NCBI RefSeq assembly: GCF_000427965.1
Contig: NZ_ATZA01000013.1
Span: forward strand, 41,953-105,952
Origin: Olivibacter sitiensis DSM 17696
Lineage (GTDB): Bacteria > Bacteroidota > Bacteroidia > Sphingobacteriales > Sphingobacteriaceae
Direction: 5' to 3'
DNA length: 64,000 nucleotides
This document shows positions 1-8,210 of this stretch, in pieces. A program made the translations under genes and the position numbers. Within the stretch, counting starts at the first letter, position 1; every line of letters starts with the position of its first letter. Below the pieces are notes generated by a model, which did no database searches, was not told the DNA's origin, and was given only the letters and a program-made list of their open reading frames with translations.

Positions 1-6
1 TCGTGT

Positions 7-65
7 CAAAAACAATTGTTAACGCATTAACAATATATTAACAATGTATTAACAATTGTTTTTGA
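7..65. promoter_or_regulatory. Direct-repeat boxes inside an inverted repeat upstream of SusC1
   Basis: Three exact copies of ATTAACA start at 26, 37 and 48, so they repeat every 11 bp (7-bp box plus 4-bp spacer). They lie between 15-bp inverted arms (6-20 and 51-65; the last box overlaps the right arm). Tandem 7-bp boxes at an 11-bp period are the usual binding geometry of OmpR/PhoB winged-helix response regulators. An OmpR-type regulator is encoded at 5774-6475. Assigning the boxes to it is inference; a PhoB-like protein elsewhere in the genome is an alternative. Confidence 0.5.
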
Positions 66-183
66 TTTTATTGATTTGCTTTGTATAAGCCGATTACGAA
101 TAGTGACAATTATGATAATCCATGTAAATATATTGATATGAATTAGAGGGATACTCCCCTACTCTTGAGTCGTTCGATTTAGC

Positions 184-195
184 TAAAACGTTTTA
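184..195. promoter_or_regulatory. LacI-type operator palindrome upstream of SusC1
   Basis: TAAAACGTTTTA is a perfect 12-bp palindrome with a central CG, the form used by LacI-family repressors. The same 12-mer lies at 28661 and a one-mismatch copy at 8095, each before a carbohydrate-related operon and each preceded by GC. No LacI-family gene is in the window. The rest of 66-386 shows no gene and forms a long leader region for SusC1. Confidence 0.5.
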
Positions 196-386
196 TGTGC
201 GGCTTTGCGCACGTTTAAGATTTATTATCCAACATATCTCAAGAGAGGAATCAACCAAGCTATTACTACGCTTCATCCTATTTCTAAGGTAGTATCCGTA
301 TTATTTGCAAAACCGATTTTCCATACAATAAAGATAATAATGATGAGGATAAATAACTGATTTTTAATTTTAAACTTGATTATGAA

Positions 387-3300
387 ATGAAAATTAAACC
401 ATTACCAATTAAGCATTTATTTGGCTTTAAGATTTCCATGCCGTTGATGTTGTTTGCCATCCTTTCTCTATCATCTGTTTACGGTAAGGGCATCGATGTC
501 TATTTGGAACGCATGTTTATGTTACAGCCTGGAAAAACCATTTCAGGGATTGTGATCGATAGCACAACCAAGGTGCCTATCCCAGGAGTTAGTATTGTTG
601 TGAAGGGAACGAAAATATCCCAAACAACGGATGTGAATGGAGCATACAGCATTCAAGTGCCCTATGAGGATGCCGTACTTACCTTTTCATTTATTGGCTA
701 TCAACCCGAGGAAGTATCATTAAGGGGGCGAAATAGTGTCAATGTGGCACTTGTTGAAGATACCAAGGCACTTCAAGAGGTCGTAGTAGTGGGATATACT
801 ACACAAAAGAAAGAGAACTTGGTAGGTGCGGTTTCTACCATTACGTCAAAGGACTTGGTACAAAGCCCAACGGCAAATATTAACAATATGCTAGCAGGAA
901 GATTGCCAGGCTTGATCGCGAACCAATATAGTGGTGGTGAGCCTGGCGTGGATCGTTCAGAAATTTTCATCCGTGGCAAGGCTACCTATGGTGATCAATC
1001 GCCTATCGTTATTATCGATGGTATTGAGCGAGACATGTCCTATTTGGCTCCAGACGAAATTGAAACTTTTACCATACTTAAAGATGCGTCTTCTACTGCT
1101 CCTTTTGGAATACGTGGAGCAAATGGCGTTATAGTGATTACTACCAAAAGAGGCAAAGCGGATGACAAAGCGACGGTAGATTTTAGATCATCTGTCGGCA
1201 TCAATAGCCCAACAAAACTACCTTCGCTATTAGGATCAGCAGACTATGCTACTTTATACAATGAGGCATTAATTAACGATGCCACGAGAGATGGAACCAA
1301 CATAGGCAGTTTGAATCTCTTCTCTGACGATGCGATTAATACCTTTAGAAACGCACAAGGGGACAATTCCGATGGTCTAGGGTATAGTTGGGACTATTTA
1401 GATTACCTCTTCAAGCCCGGATTGCAACAAGAATCAAATCTTTCTATACGGGGAGGAAATGATATCGCTCGTTATTTTGTAATGGGAGGCTATATGTCCC
1501 AAGGAACAAATTATGATCATATCGACTTGTCCGATTACAACACATCTGCCAAATTCAAACGGTACAATTTTCGTTCTAATATTGACGTGAATATTACGAA
1601 AAGACTGTGGGCAAAGCTGAATCTGGGAGCTCGAATTACCGATCGCACCGCCCCAGGAACAAGTGCAAACAGGCTGATGACCATTGCCATGACACAGCCA
1701 CCCTATCTGCCGATCATCGTCGAACCAAATGATAATCCAGATAATGCCAACTATATCCTCAACAATCCCAAAGGGATGTTATACGGCGATCAGATTTATC
1801 GTTTCAATATGCTAGGGGAGTTAACTCGTACCGGATTTCATGTGGATAAAAACACCTATTTAGAGGGGAGTTTTTCCATGGGCTATGATCTAGATTTCAT
1901 CACGAAGGGATTGAAAGTAGATGGTGTATTTTCATATGATGCCAGAGAGCAGCAATGGGTGAGGCGACAGGTAGGGACGTATTCCGAAGGGTATAGGGTG
2001 TATCCAGGATATGCCATTTTTTTGCCTGCTGAAGGAAGAGATATCTATATGACGCCTGGTCACTATGAAGGGGCGTATATTCCAGGAAGTAGGTATAACA
2101 TGGATCAGAATTTAGGCAATGAATTCAGCCAAAGTAATCCCTTTAACCGCACTTTCTATCAGGGGCGTCTGAACTATAACCGTACATTTGCCGATATACA
2201 TACCGTATCTGGTATGTTACTATTCAACCGTTCTTCACAAAGTGCCTATGACGGAGGAAGGGCAGAAGTAGATTTCAGGTACCAGGGACTTACTGGGCAG
2301 TTTACCTACAACTATGATCAGAGATACCTTGCGGAATTCAATTTTGGTTACAATGGGTCAGAGAATTTTGCTGAGGATCGTCGTTATGGGTTTTTCCCCG
2401 CAGGAGCCTTGGGATGGGTAGTATCCAGGGAAAAATTCATGAAAGATACCAAGGCTTGGTTGGATTTCCTGAAAATAAGAGGCTCCTTCGGTTTAGTAGG
2501 TAGTGATAAACTGCCCAATAATCGCCGATTTGGGTATTTGCAATTTTATACAGGCGGTAGTGGCTATAGTTTTGGCGATCAGAATTTCAATGTAGGATTA
2601 GGTGGTTTAAGAGAGGATCTTTTGGCCAATCCGGCCATTACATGGGAAAAAGCCAGAAAAATTAATCTTGGTCTAGACGCTGCCATGTTAAAAAATAGAC
2701 TCAACATTACGGTTGATTTCTTCCATGAGCACCGCTATGATATTCTTACTGACTTGTCACCGGATTATCGGTTAGGGTTTCCTTCTGTAGTGGGACAAAA
2801 TGCGCCATATATTAATATTGGAGAAGTGGATAACAAGGGAATCGATTTTGAGTTGGGCTGGTCTGATATGATTGGAAAGGACTTTCATTATTTTGTGAAG
2901 CCCAACTTTACTTTTGCCAGAAACAAAATAGTTTTCCAAAACGAGATTTCATGGGAATATCCTTGGAGATCGAGAACAGGACATCGATTGGATGAATTCA
3001 TGGTATATGAATTTGATCGCTTCGTTCGGGATCAAGCAGATGCAGATGCTTTAAATGCCCAAGGGTATCAACCTTGGGGTCAATTGATTCCTGGTGACGT
3101 AGTTTATAAAGATTTAAATGGTGATGGGGTAATTACGGATGTAGCTGATAGAAGGATCATGGGTAATCCACGTAGCCCGGAAATCCAGTTTGGATTACCT
3201 ATTACCTTACAATATAAAGGTGTGGACTTTAGTTTACTCTTCCAAGGAGCACTAAACTCTTCCATATTGTTGACAGATGGCGCCATATGGGATTTCCCTC

Positions 3301-3674
3301 AATTTGATCAGGATAAAACAGGAGCGGTGCGCCCCATTCATTTAAATCGTTGGACGCCTGCCACGGCAGAGACAGCCACATACCCAGCTTTGCATATTGG
3401 AGCACATAACAATAACAAGAATGGCAATAGTAGTTTGTTCTTGTACGACGCCAAATACCTCCGGTTAAAAAATTTAGAAATTGGCTATAATTTGCCTCGT
3501 CAGTGGGTTCAGAAGATTGGTTTTAATCAAATACGTTTTTATGCCCAAGGGCAAAATTTGATTACTTGGGATGGATTAGATGAAGTGGATTTGGATCCGG
3601 AAACTGGCAGTTCCAGTGGCTATTGGTACCCCATTCTGAAAGTCTACAACTTCGGGGTTAGTGTGAATTTTTAA
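387..3674 (+). CDS. SusC/RagA-type TonB-dependent outer-membrane transporter (pair 1)
   Basis: Outer-membrane importer of large ligands, usually oligosaccharides, working with a SusD lipoprotein and powered by TonB. The 1095-aa product has a signal peptide (about residues 1-33), a carboxypeptidase-regulatory-like domain (about 50-130, starting ISGIVIDSTTKVPIPGV), a TonB plug (about 130-255, with ALQEVVVVGY, PIVIIDGIERD and ANGVIVITTKRG) and a long C-terminal barrel ending in an aromatic residue (VSVNF). SusD1 starts 29 bp downstream, so the two form a pair. The start at 387 follows an in-frame signal peptide; an ATG 6 bp upstream is closed at once by TGA. A LacI-like operator and 11-bp-spaced boxes lie upstream. 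The substrate cannot be read from sequence. Family call is firm. Confidence 0.95.
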   Translation: MKIKPLPIKHLFGFKISMPLMLFAILSLSSVYGKGIDVYLERMFMLQPGKTISGIVIDSTTKVPIPGVSIVVKGTKISQTTDVNGAYSIQVPYEDAVLTFSFIGYQPEEVSLRGRNSVNVALVEDTKALQEVVVVGYTTQKKENLVGAVSTITSKDLVQSPTANINNMLAGRLPGLIANQYSGGEPGVDRSEIFIRGKATYGDQSPIVIIDGIERDMSYLAPDEIETFTILKDASSTAPFGIRGANGVIVITTKRGKADDKATVDFRSSVGINSPTKLPSLLGSADYATLYNEALINDATRDGTNIGSLNLFSDDAINTFRNAQGDNSDGLGYSWDYLDYLFKPGLQQESNLSIRGGNDIARYFVMGGYMSQGTNYDHIDLSDYNTSAKFKRYNFRSNIDVNITKRLWAKLNLGARITDRTAPGTSANRLMTIAMTQPPYLPIIVEPNDNPDNANYILNNPKGMLYGDQIYRFNMLGELTRTGFHVDKNTYLEGSFSMGYDLDFITKGLKVDGVFSYDAREQQWVRRQVGTYSEGYRVYPGYAIFLPAEGRDIYMTPGHYEGAYIPGSRYNMDQNLGNEFSQSNPFNRTFYQGRLNYNRTFADIHTVSGMLLFNRSSQSAYDGGRAEVDFRYQGLTGQFTYNYDQRYLAEFNFGYNGSENFAEDRRYGFFPAGALGWVVSREKFMKDTKAWLDFLKIRGSFGLVGSDKLPNNRRFGYLQFYTGGSGYSFGDQNFNVGLGGLREDLLANPAITWEKARKINLGLDAAMLKNRLNITVDFFHEHRYDILTDLSPDYRLGFPSVVGQNAPYINIGEVDNKGIDFELGWSDMIGKDFHYFVKPNFTFARNKIVFQNEISWEYPWRSRTGHRLDEFMVYEFDRFVRDQADADALNAQGYQPWGQLIPGDVVYKDLNGDGVITDVADRRIMGNPRSPEIQFGLPITLQYKGVDFSLLFQGALNSSILLTDGAIWDFPQFDQDKTGAVRPIHLNRWTPATAETATYPALHIGAHNNNKNGNSSLFLYDAKYLRLKNLEIGYNLPRQWVQKIGFNQIRFYAQGQNLITWDGLDEVDLDPETGSSSGYWYPILKVYNFGVSVNF

Positions 3675-3703
3675 ATGATATGATAGAAAAAAGATAGTAT
3701 ATT

Positions 3704-5632
3704 ATGAAAACATCAATTAATATTGGCTTATTGTTTTTGATTTTAATCTGCACGGCCATCATGTCTTGTCAAAAGTACTTAGATAAATTGCCTGACGATC
3801 AATTGTCTGAAGAAGAAGTGTTTACTAGATTTGAACGGGTGAATGAGCTGGTGACGGATTTGTATGCTAGATCAAAAGCTGCAAATAGCCCATTAACTTG
3901 GTTTGCTCACTTTTCTAGTGCTGCCATTACCGATGAAGCAGAGGGAACGACAGTGGAAGGTAACCTAACCAATAACTTCAATACAGGAGATTGGAATATA
4001 AATGGAATCCCTGGTAGCAGAGGACAATATTGGCATGATTTGTATGCTAGTATTAGGAGGGCGAATGTTATTTTAGCTGGTATAGCTGAACATAACACTC
4101 CGGATAACCCTATACAGCCTGGAGATTTGGAAAGACGGATCGGTGAAGCCTATTTTCATCGTGCTTACCTGCATTATCTGGTTTTTCGCATCTATGGCGA
4201 AGCACCTTATATCGATTATGTCGTAGATGTAAACCAGTCTATGGAGTTTCACCGTGAATCGGTACATACCCTTGCAGATAAAATAGTAAGTGATGCGCAA
4301 GAAGCATTCAATCGAGTGCCAGTAAGATGGGGGAATCAAGATTTTGGCAGGGTTGATAAGGGCGCATGCCTAGGTTTGATAGCCATGACTCGATGGGCCG
4401 TAGCTACGCCGCTATGGAATGGCGCGAACAACTATGGATATACGGGTCAAAGGGAATTTGAAGGTGAATATGGTTACAATGTCGAGCGCTGGGTAAGGGC
4501 GCGCGACGCGGCTAAGGCGTTGTTGGACTTGCAAGGTGACGCTGGACCACGATACAGCCTATATCAAAGATATGGTGAGCAGGATTTCAACGACAGTGGT
4601 GGTCAAAATACCAGTAACTCTACAGTGTATACGCGATTATGGCAAATGTACTATGACATGGAATCTTTCCAAAACGAAGCCGTATGGTTCGTGACCAGGG
4701 ATAAAGGGGAAGGATGGTTCGGAGATGTATATCCTCCCAGTAGAGGTGGCGGGTCTCGGCAGCAACCTGTACAGGAACAAGTGGATGAATATGAGTATAT
4801 TGGCCCAGATGGTTATGGTTATCCTATTTATTCGAGCCGTGCCAAAGACGACGGGTACGATGACGGAGATCCCTATAAATCAGTGAAGCGCGATCCCCGT
4901 TTTTATAGAGATATTGTGTACCATGGTGCGCCTTTTCGGGGAGGCAACAATAACCCTTCTGTCGTTAATACAGCAGAGGGAAGCGATCGTATCAATGCGT
5001 CTAACGCTACCCGTACAGGTTATTACCTGCGTAAGTATTTGCAAGAGGCTTGGAATCGGAACGGAAGTGTCAGTATCAGTGCTCCAGCGATATGGCGTTT
5101 GCCCGACTTCATCTATATCTATGCCGAAGCCGTCAACGAAATAGATGGGCCAAATGCAGAAATATATGGCCTGGTCAATCAAGTGCGGGCTCGCTCTTTT
5201 ATGGCTCCTATGCCTCCTTCAACGCTAGCAGATCAAGATTTAATGCGTGAGTACATCAAGCGAGAACGTAGGGTGGAGTTTTTCTATGAAAATAAACGTG
5301 CTTTTGATTTTCGCTTATATTTGGAGCCCACTGTACAAGATGAGTTGAACAAAGAGGAAGTATGGAGAAGTGCAGGAGCTAACAACAATGAACGTTCGCG
5401 TCGGTATTGGGAAAATGGCTATGGCCCGTATCCTAAGACACAGCGTATGATCAATGGTATGCAGCCAGTGGAAGACCCCAACGGCAAAATAGAAGTAAAT
5501 GGCAAAAGGTATAGAATGGAACGCTATTGCGTAGAGGAAAGGGTATTCATTGCTCCTAGGCATTATCTTTTTCCAATAATGATTTCTGAGATACAACAAT
5601 CGCCCACGCTGGTACAAAATCCAGGTTGGTAA
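3704..5632 (+). CDS. SusD/RagB-type surface glycan-binding lipoprotein (pair 1)
   Basis: Surface lipoprotein that caps the SusC barrel and helps capture ligand. The 642-aa product has a lipoprotein signal with lipobox IMSC (Cys22), the SusD N-terminal pattern QKYLDKLPDDQLSEEEVF, TPR-like helices (REAYFHRAYLHYLVFRIYG-like region around 150-165) and the C-terminal features RRVEFFYENKRAFDFRLY and LFPI...SPTLVQNPGW. It is longer than the usual 500-600 aa because of an insertion around residues 330-430. It follows SusC1 by 29 bp and is followed by a strong terminator, so SusC1-SusD1 form a two-gene unit. Confidence 0.95.
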   Translation: MKTSINIGLLFLILICTAIMSCQKYLDKLPDDQLSEEEVFTRFERVNELVTDLYARSKAANSPLTWFAHFSSAAITDEAEGTTVEGNLTNNFNTGDWNINGIPGSRGQYWHDLYASIRRANVILAGIAEHNTPDNPIQPGDLERRIGEAYFHRAYLHYLVFRIYGEAPYIDYVVDVNQSMEFHRESVHTLADKIVSDAQEAFNRVPVRWGNQDFGRVDKGACLGLIAMTRWAVATPLWNGANNYGYTGQREFEGEYGYNVERWVRARDAAKALLDLQGDAGPRYSLYQRYGEQDFNDSGGQNTSNSTVYTRLWQMYYDMESFQNEAVWFVTRDKGEGWFGDVYPPSRGGGSRQQPVQEQVDEYEYIGPDGYGYPIYSSRAKDDGYDDGDPYKSVKRDPRFYRDIVYHGAPFRGGNNNPSVVNTAEGSDRINASNATRTGYYLRKYLQEAWNRNGSVSISAPAIWRLPDFIYIYAEAVNEIDGPNAEIYGLVNQVRARSFMAPMPPSTLADQDLMREYIKRERRVEFFYENKRAFDFRLYLEPTVQDELNKEEVWRSAGANNNERSRRYWENGYGPYPKTQRMINGMQPVEDPNGKIEVNGKRYRMERYCVEERVFIAPRHYLFPIMISEIQQSPTLVQNPGW

Positions 5633-5636
5633 AGAA

Positions 5637-5684
5637 AATAAGGGACCAGTCTATCAGTGGGTATATTGGTCCCTTATTTTTCTT
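5637..5684 (+). terminator. Rho-independent terminator after SusD1
   Basis: A 12-bp stem (AATAAGGGACCA paired with TGGTCCCTTATT) is followed by a T-rich run. It begins 5 bp after the SusD1 stop. Confidence 0.85.
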
Positions 5685-5773
5685 GCTTATATAAGATAGT
5701 TTTTATTATCGCTCAAGCACATCTTCTATTTCCGTAAAGAAGTGGACACCGCATTTGGAATGTCTATTTTATA

Positions 5774-6475
5774 TTAAGATACGCGGAAAACAAAACCTAC
5801 TCCATAGACATTTTCTATGCTCACGGTTGACGATGCCTTTAAAACTTTTCGAAGCCTGGAAATAAAAACGTCAAGGCTTCTGCCTAGGAAATAGTCGTTC
5901 TCCCCCCATAGCGTGATTAGTATCTCTTCTCGTTTCAACACTCTATTTTGGTTTTGGGACAAATATCCAAGCAATTCCGCCTCCTTAGCGGTCAAATCTA
6001 CTTCATCGCCTGTTGGCATGAGGAGCTTCAGCATGTTTTTGTGGAATGTAATGTCGCCCATTACTGTCAAGCCTTCCTCATTTTGAACATTTGAAGCCGT
6101 AAGTTCATAGCGTTTTAAAATGTTTTTGATTCTCAATACCAACTCGTCAATGTCAAAAGGTTTATTGATATAGTCATCCGCACCGATTTTTAGTCCTTTA
6201 ATACGGTCCTTTTTTTCATTCCTCGCAGTAAGGAACAGAAACGCTTGATCCTTATTGCGTTTCAAGATCTTTTCGGCCAATTCAAAGCCTTCCATGTCGG
6301 GTAACTGAATGTCTATAATTAATAAATGAAATAGCTGTGGTTTGTTCCAATAACAATTTAAAGCCTCTTTTGCCGTTTTGAACCAACTCACTTGAAAGTC
6401 CATGATTTCAAGGTATTGTTTCACGACGTTTCCCAGATCTATTTCGTCTTCTACAAATAGTAGATGCTTTTTCAT
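5774..6475 (-). CDS. OmpR/PhoB-family response regulator
   Basis: Two-component transcription regulator, 233 aa. The receiver domain (about 1-120) has the acidic pair in FVEDE (residues 9-10), phospho-acceptor Asp55 in LIIDIQLPD and the Lys of the INKPF motif. The C-terminal winged helix (about 135-233) contains DLTAKEAELLGYLSQN, RSLDVFISRLRKVL and VYGVGFVF, the standard Trans_reg_C signature. It lies 11 bp after the histidine kinase 6487-7881, with which it forms an operon divergent from SusC2. OmpR-type proteins bind direct repeats at an 11-bp period, and such repeats occur upstream of at least seven operons here. It is therefore the best in-window candidate for that regulon, an inference only. 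Confidence 0.95.
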   Translation of the reverse strand: MKKHLLFVEDEIDLGNVVKQYLEIMDFQVSWFKTAKEALNCYWNKPQLFHLLIIDIQLPDMEGFELAEKILKRNKDQAFLFLTARNEKKDRIKGLKIGADDYINKPFDIDELVLRIKNILKRYELTASNVQNEEGLTVMGDITFHKNMLKLLMPTGDEVDLTAKEAELLGYLSQNQNRVLKREEILITLWGENDYFLGRSLDVFISRLRKVLKASSTVSIENVYGVGFVFRVS

Positions 6476-6486
6476 CCTGTATTTTA

Positions 6487-7881
6487 TTAATTGCTTTTGG
6501 GAATAAATATAATGAATTCACTTCCCACATCTTCTTCGCTCTTTATTTCCAATCGCCATCCATGGGCCTCCAAGCATTCCTTTACGTAGAACAACCCCAA
6601 CCCAAGTCCGGCGGCACGAACATTTTCGTGTTTACCTCTATAGAATTTTTCCAATATTCGTTTGGTAGTGACTTTATCCATTCCTATGCCATTGTCTCTG
6701 ATACTAATAACGATATAGCTCCCCTCTTCATAGGTAGTAATCCATATTTCTTTTTGACTAGATAGATTGTATTTGAGTGCATTGTCCATGATATTATAAA
6801 TCATGGTAGTAAAGGAAAATTTGTTCAATGATATAACGGTACTTGGCGATGTTTCTTTGAATAGGATGTTTACGTGATCCTCGGCTTTTAGGTTATAATC
6901 ATACGCTATTTCTTCCAGGAGTGGATGTAGATCGTACTTTTGCGTCACTACCGTTTCCTTATGTAGGGAAGTGATGTCTAGAGCTTGTCCTATGAGTAGC
7001 TGTAGTCTACTGGCTTGCCTTTGTATCACTTCGGTGAGCGACTGAATGTTTTCACTTTTCGCATTTATATCTTTATTTTGTAGACTTTTGTTGGCAACAA
7101 ATATGGTTGAAAGTGGCGTGTTGAACTCATGTGTGATACTATTTAGGAAATCGGACTTCATTTCTGCCAGTTTTTTTTGTTTGAGCCAATTGTTATAGGT
7201 GACTAAGAAAATGCCTACGATTGATGTCATGGACAAAATAGACAGAAGAAAAGTGGGCAGCATTTGTTCAATGATGGCCAATCGTCTATTGTTCTTGTCT
7301 ACATAGAGCGAGAAACTGATTTTGTTGCTATAAGCCGATGGAGCACTTACCGTAATAGAGGAAACCAGATTCTGCTTGTTGGTGTTCGTTAAATCGCCAC
7401 TTATTATAATATTAGTACTGTTGCTTTTATCTTTTTTTGAAGATTGTTTACTGTAGAGTGTAATATAATCTGTTCCGTTAAATGTAATACCTATGTTATC
7501 TACTACCAACAGATAATGTAGGTTTTCCTCCAATTGATGTTGCTCTATAATGGAATGAAATAGACTGTCCATAGTGCTGGACTGACGTAATGCATTTAGC
7601 AAACTGTCACAAATCAATTGCCTTTCTTTTTCAAATAGTACACGATCGGTTTTGTATAGTTTCTCCAGTGTGAGAATGTTTCCCTTAAGATAGCGATCTA
7701 TGATTACTTGACCACCCGGAAAAATTTTATCGTTTCTAATGGCGCTGGAATAGGCTTCGTTTATGATGCTTTTTTCCTGTAACTGATATTCCCTATCCTT
7801 CAATTCATAGGTGTTATAGATGAGTCTATACTGAACAAAAAATAAAATGAGCAAGCTTATGAAAGCGATTGTTTTGTGCAT
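6487..7881 (-). CDS. Membrane-bound sensor histidine kinase
   Basis: 464-aa sensor kinase, partner of the adjacent response regulator. A first membrane segment covers about residues 4-20, a periplasmic sensor region of about 190 residues without a recognised domain follows, and a second membrane segment lies around 210-232. The HisKA helix contains SITHEFNTPLS with phospho-acceptor His251. The HATPase domain shows the N box IMDNALKYN, G1 DNGIGMD and G2 GLGLGLFYVKECLEAHG. The gene is divergent from SusC2 with a 329-bp shared upstream region carrying a four-box repeat and a LacI-like site. The sensed signal is unknown. Confidence 0.95.
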   Translation of the reverse strand: MHKTIAFISLLILFFVQYRLIYNTYELKDREYQLQEKSIINEAYSSAIRNDKIFPGGQVIIDRYLKGNILTLEKLYKTDRVLFEKERQLICDSLLNALRQSSTMDSLFHSIIEQHQLEENLHYLLVVDNIGITFNGTDYITLYSKQSSKKDKSNSTNIIISGDLTNTNKQNLVSSITVSAPSAYSNKISFSLYVDKNNRRLAIIEQMLPTFLLSILSMTSIVGIFLVTYNNWLKQKKLAEMKSDFLNSITHEFNTPLSTIFVANKSLQNKDINAKSENIQSLTEVIQRQASRLQLLIGQALDITSLHKETVVTQKYDLHPLLEEIAYDYNLKAEDHVNILFKETSPSTVISLNKFSFTTMIYNIMDNALKYNLSSQKEIWITTYEEGSYIVISIRDNGIGMDKVTTKRILEKFYRGKHENVRAAGLGLGLFYVKECLEAHGWRLEIKSEEDVGSEFIIFIPKSN

Positions 7882-7961
7882 TTAACTAAATCTTAATTCC
7901 ATTTAGTGATCATGAAATATGATATACAAATATTGTTAAAAATACAATCAAAAAAGAGCTT

Positions 7962-8001
7962 GTTAAAGATGTATTAACAATTCGTTGGGTTTCTGTTGAC
8001 A
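7962..8001. promoter_or_regulatory. Four 11-bp-spaced RTTAACA-type boxes between histidine kinase and SusC2
   Basis: Boxes GTTAAAG (7962), ATTAACA (7973), GTTGGGT (7984) and GTTGACA (7995) follow an exact 11-bp period. The stretch TATTAACAATTCGTT (7972-7986) recurs exactly at 13053-13067 before the secreted peptidase gene, with GTTGACA/ATTGACA again 22 bp after ATTAACA. It could serve either the kinase operon or SusC2. Confidence 0.5.
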
Positions 8002-8094
8002 ACTAGGTTAGGCCAATTAAAGTAATTTTACCGTTACCAATTATGAGTGGAGAATTTAAGCAAGGAGATTCAATATTGGGTTAGTTGTAATTGC

Positions 8095-8106
8095 TAAATC
8101 GTTTTA
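8095..8106. promoter_or_regulatory. LacI-type operator upstream of SusC2
   Basis: TAAATCGTTTTA differs at one base from the perfect palindromes at 184 and 28661 and has the same preceding GC. It lies 105 bp before the SusC2 start. Confidence 0.4.
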
Positions 8107-8210
8107 AAATTGGAGTTAAATTAAAATTTTTATTTAAACTAAACCTATAACTATAACCTCGCTTTCGCAATTTGACATGTAAGAATTGACTAAACTAAAA
8201 TTTGTAAATT